40,142 bases of DNA from Streptomyces sp. TRM68367 (GCF_014495685.1 NZ_JACTVI010000076.1:1-40142); one strand, 5' to 3'. Shown: positions 8,761 to 16,083, numbered from the stretch's first letter. Notes: generated from the sequence alone by a model not told the origin. A program made the numbers and translations.

Positions 8761-8940
8761 GACGCGGCCGGAGGCGACCGCTCCGCCCGGCACACGGCCG
8801 ACGGGACCGCTCCGCACGCGACGCGGCCGGAGGCAGTCGCTCCATGCCGGGCACGGCAGAGGGTGGGCGTTCCACGCCGGGCACGGCAATAGGCGGGCGT
8901 TCCACGCGGGACACGGCCGAAGGCGGGCGCTCGGATCCAT
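8761..8940. repeat. Six-unit, 30-bp tandem repeat between convergent genes
   Basis: Six consecutive 30-base units (8761, 8791, 8821, 8851, 8881 and 8911) share a core of CACGGC, then A/G-rich GGCGGGCG, then CTCC or TTCC and ACGCCGG. Units 4 and 5 are the most alike. The period is exact with no net insertion. The array fills the space between the dehydrogenase stop (8720) and the end of the histidine-kinase pseudogene (8987). Read as protein it would give a 10-residue repeat in several frames on both strands, but none has a credible start and ribosome site. I treat it as a non-coding minisatellite. Confidence 0.8.
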
Positions 8941-8986
8941 CCCGGCGCCGGGACCCGCCGCTGCCGTCCCCGTCGACCGTCGACCG

Positions 8987-9740
8987 TCACCCGTACGGCA
9001 ACCACGCCCGTACCTCGAAGCCGCCGTCCGGCGTCGGGCCGTGGTCCAGGCAGCCGCCCCCCAGCGCGGCACGCTCGGTCAGCCCGAACTGCCCCTGCCC
9101 GGAGCCGGGGACGGGCGGCACCTCGCCCTCGGGCGGCGGATTGCGCACCGCCACGACGAGACCCTCGCCGGCGGTGCCGGTGACCGACACGGTGACCTCC
9201 GTACCGGGGGCGTGCTTGCGGGCGTTGGTCAGGCTCTCCTGGGCGATGCGGTAGGCGGTGCGGCCGACAGAGGCCGGGACGGCGGCGGGGTCGGTGACGC
9301 GGTGGTCGAGGACGACCTTCATACCGGCCTCCCGCGACTCGGCGACCAGCGTGTCCAGGGCCCCGAGCGTGGGCTGGGGGCGGCCGGTGTCGTCGGCCCC
9401 GTCGGCCCGCAGTACGCCGATGGGTTGAGGCCGCCCACCCAGGCCACGTGCCGGAAGGGCCGGTGCACTGCGACGGTGAACAGGGCGATCAGGGCCACGC
9501 CGCCCGCGGTGGCCGAGAGGAAGCCGACGGGCAGCATCGCCACGGCCAGCCCGAGCGGCCAGCGGCGGCGCAGCCAGACCGCGGCGCAGGCGAGGGCGCC
9601 GATCCACTGGTCGGCGACAGCCATCGCGTGCGGGACATGGACGTTGTTCCGGACTGCCTCGGCGCCCGCGAGGCCGATGAGGACGGCCAGCAGGAAGCAG
9701 GCGAAGTCTCGGGCTCGCCCCGCGGCCGATTTCTGTGGGG
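8987..9740 (-). pseudogene. Sensor histidine kinase remnant (NarL-type partner), internally deleted
   Basis: Two parts of one kinase lie in different frames. The 5' part (about 9740 to 9430) encodes hydrophobic segments such as FACFLLAVLIGLAG and PLGLAVAMLPVGFL, typical of the transmembrane half of HisKA_3-type kinases. The 3' part (about 9430 to 8987) begins at IGVLRADG, the motif that normally follows the phospho-accepting helix. It continues through AYRIAQESLTNARKHAPGT (N-box), then GQFGLTERAALGGG, and ends in LPYG. The dimerisation/phosphoacceptor domain with its His, roughly 150 or more residues, is missing, and the junction near 9425-9435 changes frame. No convincing start codon is visible at the 5' end, and no response regulator gene follows. 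The protein cannot autophosphorylate; the locus is a decayed two-component system. Confidence 0.8.
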
Positions 9741-9765
9741 GGTCCGCGGGGCGAGAGTCGGGGAT

Positions 9766-9966
9766 ATGAAGCAGCTGCTGGAGATTCTGGGGTTCATCGC
9801 CGTCGTGCAGGGCGTGGCCGGCCTCGTGCACGAGTTCACGGACTGGGGCTGGGGCCTCGAGCAGCGGATCGGCTTCCTCGACGGCTACGGGGTCTATGCG
9901 AGCGTCGCCCTGCTCGTGCTGGGCATCGCCCTGTTCGCCGCCGCCGAGAGCCGGAAGTCCGGCTGA
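9766..9966 (+). CDS. Small two-helix membrane protein
   Basis: A 66-residue protein starting at ATG 9766. It has two hydrophobic stretches, residues about 5-21 (LLEILGFIAVVQGVAGL) and 43-59 (YGVYASVALLVLGIALF), joined by a Trp-containing loop (DWGWGLEQRIG). The C-terminus is AAESRKSG. It lies head-to-head with the kinase pseudogene, overlapping or abutting its 5' end, and convergent with the ribonuclease gene. Its stop codon sits in the loop of a strong hairpin (9951-9981). The clean membrane pattern and proper stop favour a real gene, but the function is unknown. Confidence 0.7.
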   Translation: MKQLLEILGFIAVVQGVAGLVHEFTDWGWGLEQRIGFLDGYGVYASVALLVLGIALFAAAESRKSG

Positions 9967-9981
9967 GCACCGGACTTCCGG
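9951..9981. terminator. Bidirectional hairpin terminator
   Basis: A perfect 12-bp stem (CCGGAAGTCCGG, 9951-9962, with CCGGACTTCCGG, 9970-9981) closes a 7-base loop that contains the TGA of the small membrane protein gene. It lies between two convergent genes and can serve both. There is no long T run, as is common in Streptomyces. Confidence 0.75.
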
Positions 9982-9990
9982 GACCCGCGG

Positions 9991-10386
9991 TCAGCAGTCG
10001 TAGTCGACCAGGTCGAACGATTCGTAGTGGTCGGCGGTGTAGTAGTCCTCCTGGTTCCGCTCACCGGTGACGATGCGGCGCGCACCGCGGGTGTCGGAGC
10101 CGGGGGTGATGACGGTGTACTCGTGGTAGTAGCCGCGGGGCTGGCTGGGCAGGATGCCCTCGCGGTTCTGGAAGACGGTGCCGTCCTGCTCGAACGGGTA
10201 GGGACCGCCCTGCTCGATCAGGTCGAGGGTGTCGTGGGCCTGGGAGGGCAGGTTGCTGTAGCAGATGCTGCCGACCGCGGTGGGGGCGGCACCGGCCGCG
10301 GGGGCGGCGACGGCACCGCCCACGACGAGGGCGGACAGGAGCGCGGCTGCGGCGCCGATCCGAGTGGCGCGTGGGGGGATTTTCAT
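9991..10386 (-). CDS. Secreted guanyl-specific ribonuclease, RNase Sa family
   Basis: A 131-residue precursor with a Sec-type signal peptide: basic start MKIPPRATR, a hydrophobic Ala-rich core, and probable cleavage after an AxA near residues 32-35. The mature part aligns with RNase Sa without gaps. The conserved disulfide cysteines are Cys42 and Cys131. Catalytic residues are Glu89 (in YYHEYTV), Arg100, Arg104 (TRGARR) and His120 (ADHYESF), at the same spacing as RNase Sa Glu54, Arg65, Arg69 and His85. It should cleave single-stranded RNA after G outside the cell. No barstar-like inhibitor gene is adjacent, so protection presumably relies on export or an unlinked inhibitor. The start codon lies inside a 14-bp palindrome and no good ribosome site is visible. 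Confidence 0.93.
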   Translation of the reverse strand: MKIPPRATRIGAAAALLSALVVGGAVAAPAAGAAPTAVGSICYSNLPSQAHDTLDLIEQGGPYPFEQDGTVFQNREGILPSQPRGYYHEYTVITPGSDTRGARRIVTGERNQEDYYTADHYESFDLVDYDC

Positions 10387-10428
10387 GAGCTCATGATGAC
10401 GCGCGTAGACGATGGCATGTCAATGACA
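10383..10428. promoter_or_regulatory. Palindromes around the ribonuclease start and leader
   Basis: TCATGAGCTCATGA (10383-10396) is a perfect 14-bp palindrome that includes the start codon of the ribonuclease on the minus strand. A second perfect inverted repeat, TGTCA-A-TGACA (10418-10428), lies about 32 bases further upstream. The first could sequester the start codon in the mRNA or bind a protein; the second looks like an operator. Both roles are inferred. Confidence 0.4.
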
Positions 10429-10493
10429 AGACCGGAGAATTTCCCGCCTCGCCCGATCTGTTTGCGGGAAGTTAACCTGCGGCAGGAGCCTGA

Positions 10494-10667
10494 TCAGGCC
10501 TGTTCGGGCCGTTCGTACTCGGTACGGGGCTGCTCCTGGCGTCCCAGGCGGCCGCCGCGCGCATGGCGGACGGCGGGCGGATCATCACCGTCGGCAGTTG
10601 TATCGCGCAGCGCGTGCCGGGTCCCGGCGGGACGCTGTACGCGATGAGCAAGGCGGCGGCAGCGTAG
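10494..10667 (+). pseudogene. Short-chain dehydrogenase (SDR) remnant
   Basis: The frame from 10494 to the TAG at 10665-10667 reads as the middle of an SDR: LLLASQAAAARMADGGRIIT, then VGSCIAQRVPGPGGTLYAMSKAAAA. This has the GGRII..GS strand and the catalytic Tyr-x-x-x-Lys (YAMSK). The Rossmann N-terminus (TGxxxGIG) and everything after the active site are missing, and an in-frame stop lies just upstream at 10491. It is therefore a fragment of about 57 codons. It sits in a 549-base stretch with no intact gene. Confidence 0.65.
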
Positions 10668-10714
10668 GCCTCCGGCGGGTGGGCCGCCTTCGGGTGCCGG
10701 AGAGTGGTGGGTTG

Positions 10715-10798
10715 CTGTCCCTGGGGCTGCGCCCCCGGACCCCCGCTTCGGCCTGGCGGCCTCGTCCTCAAACGCCGGACGGGCTGAATTTTGCCGAC
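10715..10798. repeat. Dispersed Streptomyces intergenic repeat
   Basis: The stretch contains GGGGCTGCGCCCC (10723-10735, a 5-bp stem with 3-base loop), then CGGACCCCCGCTTCGGCC, then CCTCAAACGCCGGACGGGCT ending in GAATTTT. This combination recurs between genes in many Streptomyces genomes, usually after stop codons. It lies between the SDR remnant and the end of the allantoicase gene. Recognition is from memory of the element. Only one copy is in this window. Confidence 0.65.
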
Positions 10799-10935
10799 CG
10801 GCGCCGAGAAGTGGCCGCCCGCTGAGAAGAACGCCGGTGCGGGTGGATGAGGGCTGGGGATGGCCGGCCCTGGTCTCGGACACTGGTCGGACTCGGTTGG
10901 TCCGCCCGGCCCTCGCCCGAGACCGGGCGTTCGTG

Positions 10936-12051
10936 TCAGCCGCCCAGTTCCTGGTGGCGTGCCGCCAGCTGGGTCGTCCCCGCTTCCGTCAGGGTGCCGT
11001 GCAGGCGCAGGCGGGAGATGCCGCCGTCGGGGTAGATGTCCACGCGCGCGTGGGTGCCGACGGCGGGGGTCGGGAGGACGAAGCGGTGGTTGGTGTCGGG
11101 CTGGAGGCGGGTCCGGGGCAGGATCTCCCGCCACTCCCCGGCGTCGCCGTCCCGGACGGACACCGACGCCCAGCCCGCGCTGTTGCCCTTCAGGTACGCC
11201 GTGTCGATCTCGACGGCGCGGATCCGGGACTGGGCGGCGAGGCGGTAGCGGATCCAGTCGTGGCCCCGGTCGCGGCGCCGGCGGGTCTCCCAGCCGTCGT
11301 CCATTTTGCGGGAGCGGCCCGGCTGGATGGTGTTGGTGGCGGGCGAGTAGAAGAGGTTGGAGGCGTCCTCGACCTGGCCGCCGTTCTCCAGGGCGACGAC
11401 GTCGAAGGTGCCCAGTACCGACAGCCACTCCGGGTCCGGTACGACCTCGCCGTGCACGCGCAGGCGCGCCATGCCGCCGTCGGGGTGCTGGTTGACGCGC
11501 AGGTGCGTGAAGCACTGTTCCGCGGACACGGCGAAGCCGTTCGCCGCGTGGCCGCCGACGGGCGTACGCGGCACCAGCGTCGTCCACTTCACGTCGTCCC
11601 CGAGGAGTTCCTCCGGCGCGGGCGAGCCCGGCACCGACGTGCCCTCGACCGACACCGCCTGCGGGTAGTTGCCGCGGAAGTGGGCGGTGTCGACGACGAT
11701 GCCCCGGATGACACCGGGTGCGCCGAGCCGGATCAGCGCCCAGTCGTGGTCCTCGGCCGTCGGCCACGGGTGGTCGGCGGACGCGCCCCTGCGCCGCCGC
11801 GTCTCCCAGCCGTCCATGACCTTGCCCTTGTGCCCGAAGTGCTCGGGGTCGAACTCGGCGCGCTCGGGCACCAGCAGGTTCTCGCGCTGGGCGAAGAACT
11901 CGTCGTTGGCGGCGATGACACCGGCACCGAGCCGGCGGTCGGCGAGGTTGGCGTAACTGGTGAAAGGGAAGTCGGCAGTGCGGTAGTCGGCGTACGGGTC
12001 GCCGCCTCCGTAGGGGTTCGCGTCGCCGGTGAAGCGCGGAATCGCCGTCAC
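10936..12051 (-). CDS. alc: Allantoicase
   Basis: A 371-residue enzyme (EC 3.5.3.4) that hydrolyses allantoate to ureidoglycolate and urea. It has the family's tandem repeat of two jelly-roll domains. The first contains MDGWETRRRR near residue 80 followed by WALIRLGAPGVIRGIVVDTA. The second contains MDDGWETRRRR near residue 252 followed by IRAVEIDTAYLKGN. The N-terminal NLADRRLGAGVIAANDEFFA is characteristic. It starts with GTG at 12051. The gene lies 51 bases downstream of allantoinase on the same strand and is almost certainly in one operon with it, under the palindromic operators at 13502-13533. The same order (allantoicase, allantoinase, divergent IclR regulator) is known in Streptomyces coelicolor. 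Confidence 0.95.
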   Translation of the reverse strand: MTAIPRFTGDANPYGGGDPYADYRTADFPFTSYANLADRRLGAGVIAANDEFFAQRENLLVPERAEFDPEHFGHKGKVMDGWETRRRRGASADHPWPTAEDHDWALIRLGAPGVIRGIVVDTAHFRGNYPQAVSVEGTSVPGSPAPEELLGDDVKWTTLVPRTPVGGHAANGFAVSAEQCFTHLRVNQHPDGGMARLRVHGEVVPDPEWLSVLGTFDVVALENGGQVEDASNLFYSPATNTIQPGRSRKMDDGWETRRRRDRGHDWIRYRLAAQSRIRAVEIDTAYLKGNSAGWASVSVRDGDAGEWREILPRTRLQPDTNHRFVLPTPAVGTHARVDIYPDGGISRLRLHGTLTEAGTTQLAARHQELGG

Positions 12052-12102
12052 AGTGATCAGGGGTTCCTCTCGTGGTCGGCCGGTGCGGGTGCGGGAGGTG
12101 GC

Positions 12103-13440
12103 TTACCGGGGGCGAGTGAGCAGGCGTCCGGCCGGCTCGATGAACTCGCCGTCCGCGACGATGCGCCGGCCGCGCAGCCAGGTGGACCTCACCACGCCGT
12201 ACAGGGTCTTCCCCGCGTACGCCGTGACCCGGTTGCGGTGCTGGAGGGCCGCCGGGTCCACGGTGAAGGTCTCGTCGGGGGCCAAGACCGCGAAATCGGC
12301 GTCGCGGCCCGGCTCGATGGCGCCCTTCTGGCGCAGGCCCGCCAGGTCCGCCGTCCGCGCGGACATCCAGCGGACGACGTCCTCCAGGCCGTGGCCGCGC
12401 CTGCGTGCCTCGGTCCACACGGCCGCCAGGCTCAGCTGGAGCCCGGAGATCCCGCCCCAGGCGGTGGCGAAGTCGCCGGTCTTCAGATCGGCCGTGGAGG
12501 GCGAGTGGTCGGTGACCACGCAGTCGATCGTGCCGTCCGCCAGCGCCTGCCACAGCAGGTCCTGGTTGGCGGACTCGCGGATGGGCGGGCAGCACTTGAA
12601 CTCGCTGGCGCCGTCGGGGACTTCCTCGGCGGTCAGGGTCAGGTAGTGCGGGCAGGTCTCGACTGTGAGGCGCACGCCGTCGGCCTTGGCCGCGGCGATC
12701 AGCGGCAGGGCGTCGCTGGAGGACAGGTGGAGGACGTGCACGCGCGCGTGGAGGCGCCTCGCCTGCGCGATGAGCTGCGCGATGGCGGTGTCCTCGGCGT
12801 GGCGGGGGCGGGAGGCGAGGAAGTCGGCGTACCTGGGGCCGCCGTGCTGCGGGGCGACGGCGAGGTGGTGGGGGTCCTCGGCGTGCACGATCAGCAGGCC
12901 GTCGAAGGCGGCGATCTCGGCCAGGGAGCGGGCGAGCTGGTCCTGGTCGAGGTGCGGGAACTCGTCCACGCCGGACGGCGACAGGAACGCCTTGAAGCCG
13001 AAGACGCCGGCCTCGTGCAGCGGGCGCAGGTCCTTGACGTTGTCGGGCAGGGCGCCGCCCCAGAAGCCGACGTCGATGTGCGCCTTGTCGGCGGCGACCT
13101 GTCGCTTCGTACGGAGGTTGTCGACCGTCGTGGTCGGCGGGAGGGAGTTGAGCGGCATGTCGACGAGGGTCGTGATGCCGCCGGCCGCCGCCGCGCGGGT
13201 GGCGGTCCAGAAGCCCTCCCACTCGGTGCGGCCCGGGTCGTTGACGTGCACGTGGGTGTCGACCAGGCCGGGCAGGACGACGTCGTCGCCGACGTCCTCC
13301 AGGCGGGCACCGGCCGGCACCTCGGCGTCGTACGGCAGGACGGCCGTGATCATGCCGCCGGCGACCGCGACCGCCGCGGCGCGTGTCCCCTCGGGAGTGA
13401 TGACATGCGTCGAGCGCAGCACCAGTTCAGCGTCGGACAC
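12103..13440 (-). CDS. allB: Allantoinase
   Basis: A 445-residue cyclic amidohydrolase (EC 3.5.2.5) that opens allantoin to allantoate. Metal ligands are visible: HVH at residues 63-65 in VDTHVHVNDPGR, the carboxylated Lys at 150 in GFKAFLSPSG, and His186 in LIVHAEDPHH. A further His follows in VHVLHLSSSDALPL, and the Asp in VVTDHSPS. DPGRTEWEGF and the FKCCPPIRE segment separate allantoinase from dihydroorotase and hydantoinase. It starts with GTG 13440, preceded by AAGGGG at good spacing. It is the first gene of the allantoinase-allantoicase operon and diverges from the IclR regulator gene across a 285-base control region. Confidence 0.96.
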   Translation of the reverse strand: MSDAELVLRSTHVITPEGTRAAAVAVAGGMITAVLPYDAEVPAGARLEDVGDDVVLPGLVDTHVHVNDPGRTEWEGFWTATRAAAAGGITTLVDMPLNSLPPTTTVDNLRTKRQVAADKAHIDVGFWGGALPDNVKDLRPLHEAGVFGFKAFLSPSGVDEFPHLDQDQLARSLAEIAAFDGLLIVHAEDPHHLAVAPQHGGPRYADFLASRPRHAEDTAIAQLIAQARRLHARVHVLHLSSSDALPLIAAAKADGVRLTVETCPHYLTLTAEEVPDGASEFKCCPPIRESANQDLLWQALADGTIDCVVTDHSPSTADLKTGDFATAWGGISGLQLSLAAVWTEARRRGHGLEDVVRWMSARTADLAGLRQKGAIEPGRDADFAVLAPDETFTVDPAALQHRNRVTAYAGKTLYGVVRSTWLRGRRIVADGEFIEPAGRLLTRPR

Positions 13441-13501
13441 CCGAACCCCTTTCTCAGCAGCCGTTCCGCCGCCGCGGTCACGTCCGGGCCGCGGGATTTA
13501 C

Positions 13502-13533
13502 TTCCACGAAACGGAATTCAACTTTCTGTTGAA
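13502..13533. promoter_or_regulatory. Two abutting operators in the allantoinase promoter
   Basis: TTCCACGAAACGGAA (13502-13516; TTCC-N7-GGAA) is followed directly by the perfect inverted repeat TTCAACTTTCTGTTGAA (13517-13533). They lie 62-93 bases upstream of the allantoinase start. The same two motifs occur side by side upstream of malate synthase, in the same order relative to the gene. The most likely binder is the adjacent IclR-family regulator. Confidence 0.65.
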
Positions 13534-13609
13534 GGAGTCTTCACTCCCCTCCCCGCGGCGTCAAGGGCACACTTCGTCCTGGCATGCCTGACACGACCAC
13601 CCTGGACGT

Positions 13610-13645
13610 TTCCACAACACGGAATTAGAGTTCCAACAAGCAGAA
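13610..13645. promoter_or_regulatory. Two operators in the IclR regulator promoter
   Basis: TTCCACAACACGGAA (13610-13624, TTCC-N7-GGAA) and TTCCAACAAGCAGAA (13631-13645, one mismatch to the same pattern) are spaced 21 bases centre to centre, two helical turns. They lie about 80-115 bases upstream of the regulator's GTG, consistent with self-regulation. The stretch between the two operator pairs (13534-13609) holds no gene. Confidence 0.55.
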
Positions 13646-13725
13646 CGTAGCTACGCACAAGCGGGGAGTCAACCGACTGCCGGGTAGGCTTCTGCCCTTC
13701 CTGCCAGCCTCGAAAGGAACGCGCC

Positions 13726-14529
13726 GTGCCGACGTCCAGCGCCAGCACCACAGACTCCGCCAGGTCCAACTCCACTGGTGGCGTCCAGTCCCTGGAGCGC
13801 GCCTTCGACCTGCTCGAACGGATGGCCGACGCGGGCGGTGAGGTCGGCCTGAGCGAGCTGTCCGCGAGCAGCGGGCTGCCCCTGCCGACCATCCACCGCC
13901 TGATGCGCACCCTGGTGGCCTGCGGATACGTACGCCAGCAGACCAACCGGCGATACGCCCTCGGCCCGCGCCTGATCCGGCTCGGCGAGTCGGCCTCCCG
14001 GCTGCTGGGCACCTGGGCCCGCCCCTATCTCGCCCGCCTGGTCGAGGAGACGGGCGAGACCGCGAACATGGCACTGCTGGACGGGGACGAGGTGGTGTAC
14101 GTGGCGCAGGTGCCCTCGCGGCACTCGATGCGCATGTTCACCGAGGTCGGCCGGCGCGTCCTGCCGCACTCCACCGGCGTCGGCAAGGCGCTGCTCGCCG
14201 ACCTCCCGCCGCAGGAGGTGCGCGCCCTGCTGGCCCGTACGGGCATGCCCGCCGCGACGGAGAAGACGATCACCACGCCCGAGGGCTTCCTCGCGGCGCT
14301 GCAGGACGTGCGGCACCGGGGCTACGCGGTCGACGACAACGAGCAGGAGATCGGCGTCCGCTGCCTCGCGGTCTCCGTGCCGGACGCTCCCACCTCTGCC
14401 GCCATCTCCATCTCGGGCCCGGCCGGACGGGTCACGGAGTCGGCGACGGACCGGATCGTTCCGATGCTCCAGCAGGTCGCCGCGGAGCTGTCGGAGGCAC
14501 TCATGAGCACGGGCGGCCCGACCGCCTGA
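13726..14529 (+). CDS. allR: IclR-family repressor of allantoin genes (AllR type)
   Basis: A 267-residue regulator. The N-terminal winged helix (about residues 20-85) includes LERAFDLLERMA and LSELSASSGLPLPTIHRLM as helix-turn-helix, with YVRQQTNRRYALGPRL as the wing. The C-terminal IclR effector domain has the conserved HSTGVGKALLADLP and GYAVDDNEQEIGVRCLAVSV. The GTG start at 13726 has GAAAGGA about 7 bases upstream. Divergent placement next to allantoinase and allantoicase matches AllR of Streptomyces coelicolor, where the family member represses the allantoin genes and is released by a pathway intermediate. The operator motifs around it and upstream of malate synthase support the same role here. 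The effector is not visible from sequence. Confidence 0.9.
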   Translation: MPTSSASTTDSARSNSTGGVQSLERAFDLLERMADAGGEVGLSELSASSGLPLPTIHRLMRTLVACGYVRQQTNRRYALGPRLIRLGESASRLLGTWARPYLARLVEETGETANMALLDGDEVVYVAQVPSRHSMRMFTEVGRRVLPHSTGVGKALLADLPPQEVRALLARTGMPAATEKTITTPEGFLAALQDVRHRGYAVDDNEQEIGVRCLAVSVPDAPTSAAISISGPAGRVTESATDRIVPMLQQVAAELSEALMSTGGPTA

Positions 14530-14702
14530 GCCCGACTGCCTGAGCCCGGCCGGCCGAGCGTCCGAGTCCGAGCTCGTTTCCGCCGTGGCAGCCGCGGGCG
14601 TCGCGGTGATCCCGTGAGCGTCCACCCGGCCGCCACCCCGCACTGAGCCGCTTGCACCGCGACCCTCGGCGGCACGCCCCCCGAGTCCCGTACGACGTCC
14701 CC

Positions 14703-15017
14703 TCAGCGGTGCGGCGGCTCCCCGAACAGCTCCACCGCGTCCCGCACCTCCTCCAGCCCCTTCGACAGGGCGCTCACCGAGCCGATCGCGCCGGCGACCA
14801 GTAACAGGCAGCGGCGCAGCCGTGGGACCTCGGGCCCGCCGCCGGCCGCTATGGCGTCCAGCTCGGCCAGTGCCTCGTCGGCGATGCTCCGGTCCGCGAA
14901 CTCGGCCGGATGGGCGGCGAGTTCACGGCGCAACCGGGACACGGCAGAGCGCAGCTCCGTCACCCGCGGATCCTCGCTGCTGCCAGTCACTGGCCTCTGC
15001 TCCACGCTCCGCAACAC
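14703..15017 (-). CDS. DUF5955-like small protein
   Basis: A 104-residue protein from GTG 15017, which has GGGGGAGGGACC just upstream. It is predicted to be mostly helical: VTELRSAVSRLRRELAAHPA and DEALAELDAIAAG form amphipathic helices. These are followed by LRRCLLLVAGAIGSVSALSK and LEEVRDAVELFGEPPHR. The pattern matches the DUF5955 family found next to the allantoin regulator in Streptomyces. There is no signal peptide or catalytic motif. The frame runs further upstream to 15113, but that part has no conserved character. Function unknown. It is convergent with the IclR gene and divergent from the nucleotidyltransferase gene. The 173 bases between it and the IclR gene show nothing supportable. 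Confidence 0.7.
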   Translation of the reverse strand: MLRSVEQRPVTGSSEDPRVTELRSAVSRLRRELAAHPAEFADRSIADEALAELDAIAAGGGPEVPRLRRCLLLVAGAIGSVSALSKGLEEVRDAVELFGEPPHR

Positions 15018-15224
15018 GGTCCCTCCCCCTCGCACAGCGTCGTGCGCCTCTGTTCCATCACAGGCCCGCCCCGGGCGACGGCAGAGCGCCCGGGTCGGTC
15101 GGTGCGGGCGCAAGTTAACGCCACCGCGCCCCGCGTGCGCCAGTCCACTGCGTCATCGAATTGCTCCGCAGCGTGACATCGGGCCGTTCGCACCGGGATC
15201 GCCGCGGTGCGGTATGCAGGATCC

Positions 15225-15869
15225 ATGACGACACTGCCGACACTGCCGACACTGCCGACACTGGAGACGACGCGTGAGACGTCCGGCGAGGTCGCGGGGC
15301 TGCTGCTCGCGGCCGGGGGCGGACGGCGGCTCGGCGGGCGACCCAAGGCACTGCTGGAGCACCGCGGGCAACTGCTCGTGGAGCACGCGGTGCGCGCACT
15401 GCGCGAGGGCGGCTGCGCGCGCGTGCACGTGGTGCTGGGGGCGGCGGCGGACGAGGTGCGGGCGCGGGCCGTACTGCCGGGGTGCGTCCTGGTGGACAAC
15501 CAGGACTGGGCGCAGGGCATGGGCACGTCCCTGCGGGCCGGGCTCGGCTCGCTGGCCGGGACGGGCGCGGGTGCCGCACTGGTCTCGCTTGTCGACCAGC
15601 CCGGCATCGGCCCCGAGGCGGTGGCCCGGGTGCGCGCGGCGTACCGGTCGGAGGAGTCGCTGGTCTCGGCCGCGTACGCCGGCGTGCGCGGCCACCCCGT
15701 GCTGTTCGGCGCCGCGCACTGGCCGGGCATCGCCGCGACTGCGACCGGCGACCGGGGGGCACGCGCCTATCTGAAGGCCCACGAGGAGGCGATCGCGCTC
15801 GTCGAGTGCGGGGACGTGGCCCGGCCGTACGACATCGACACCGCCGACGACCTGGCCCACCTTGAGTGA
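15225..15869 (+). CDS. MobA-like nucleotidyltransferase (molybdenum cofactor type)
   Basis: A 214-residue NTP-transferase of the MobA/MocA fold. The signature LLLAAGGGRRLGGRPKALL near residues 26-44 binds the nucleotide; VLVDNQDWAQGMGTSLRAGL and LVSLVDQPGI (metal-binding Asp) follow. RGHPVLFGAAHW and PYDIDTADDL are typical of the CTP:molybdopterin cytidylyltransferase (MocA) branch, which finishes the cofactor of xanthine dehydrogenase-type enzymes. That would fit a purine-catabolism locus, although no xanthine dehydrogenase is in the window. I chose ATG 15225; a start at 15207 (ATG in other spacing) adds six residues. The N-terminus is encoded by a 9-bp tandem repeat giving TLPTLPTLPTLE. It precedes malate synthase on the same strand. 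Confidence 0.85.
   Translation: MTTLPTLPTLPTLETTRETSGEVAGLLLAAGGGRRLGGRPKALLEHRGQLLVEHAVRALREGGCARVHVVLGAAADEVRARAVLPGCVLVDNQDWAQGMGTSLRAGLGSLAGTGAGAALVSLVDQPGIGPEAVARVRAAYRSEESLVSAAYAGVRGHPVLFGAAHWPGIAATATGDRGARAYLKAHEEAIALVECGDVARPYDIDTADDLAHLE
15231..15264 (+). repeat. 9-bp tandem repeat in the nucleotidyltransferase 5' end
   Basis: The unit ACACTGCCG is repeated at 15231, 15240 and 15249, with a partial fourth copy from 15258. It encodes Thr-Leu-Pro repeats directly after the start. Because 9 is divisible by 3, copy-number change would alter length without breaking the frame. Confidence 0.8.
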
Positions 15870-15918
15870 GCGGGGTGGCACGGAGCGCCACCTTGCCTCG
15901 ACCCAGAGAATCTCGACG

Positions 15919-15950
15919 TCAACAATCCATTGAAATTCCACGATGAGGAA
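15919..15950. promoter_or_regulatory. Two operators upstream of malate synthase
   Basis: TCAACAATCCATTGA (15919-15933, imperfect form of TCAAC-N5-GTTGA) and TTCCACGATGAGGAA (15936-15950, TTCC-N7-GGAA) lie 134-165 bases upstream of the malate synthase start. The arrangement, with TTCC-GGAA nearer the gene and TCAAC-TTGA farther away, mirrors that upstream of allantoinase. The centres are 17 bases apart here and 16 there. Confidence 0.6.
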
Positions 15951-16083
15951 ACTAGTATCCACTGCCCAGAAGCGCCCGATCTCCCCCGCGCTCGGCTGCG
16001 CGGGGGGACCCCATCCCGGGCGTCCCTCGCCGTACCCGGAACGACTGGCACCCGGTGCCACCGCCGAAGGAAGTGACAGCTTC

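Noticed and set aside
8761..8940. CRISPR array
   Set aside because: Units are directly adjacent with no unique spacers, and no cas gene is present.
9991..10386. RNase with adjacent barstar-type inhibitor (toxin-immunity pair)
   Set aside because: Neither neighbour resembles barstar or the Streptomyces RNase Sa inhibitor; the small membrane protein next door is unrelated.
10837..13650. 937-residue plus-strand frame opposite allantoicase and allantoinase
   Set aside because: Antisense shadow of two well-identified enzymes, with low-complexity translation.
14530..14702. Short frame after the IclR gene ending in AVAAAGVAVIP
   Set aside because: Too short, no start or ribosome site, and no family recognised.
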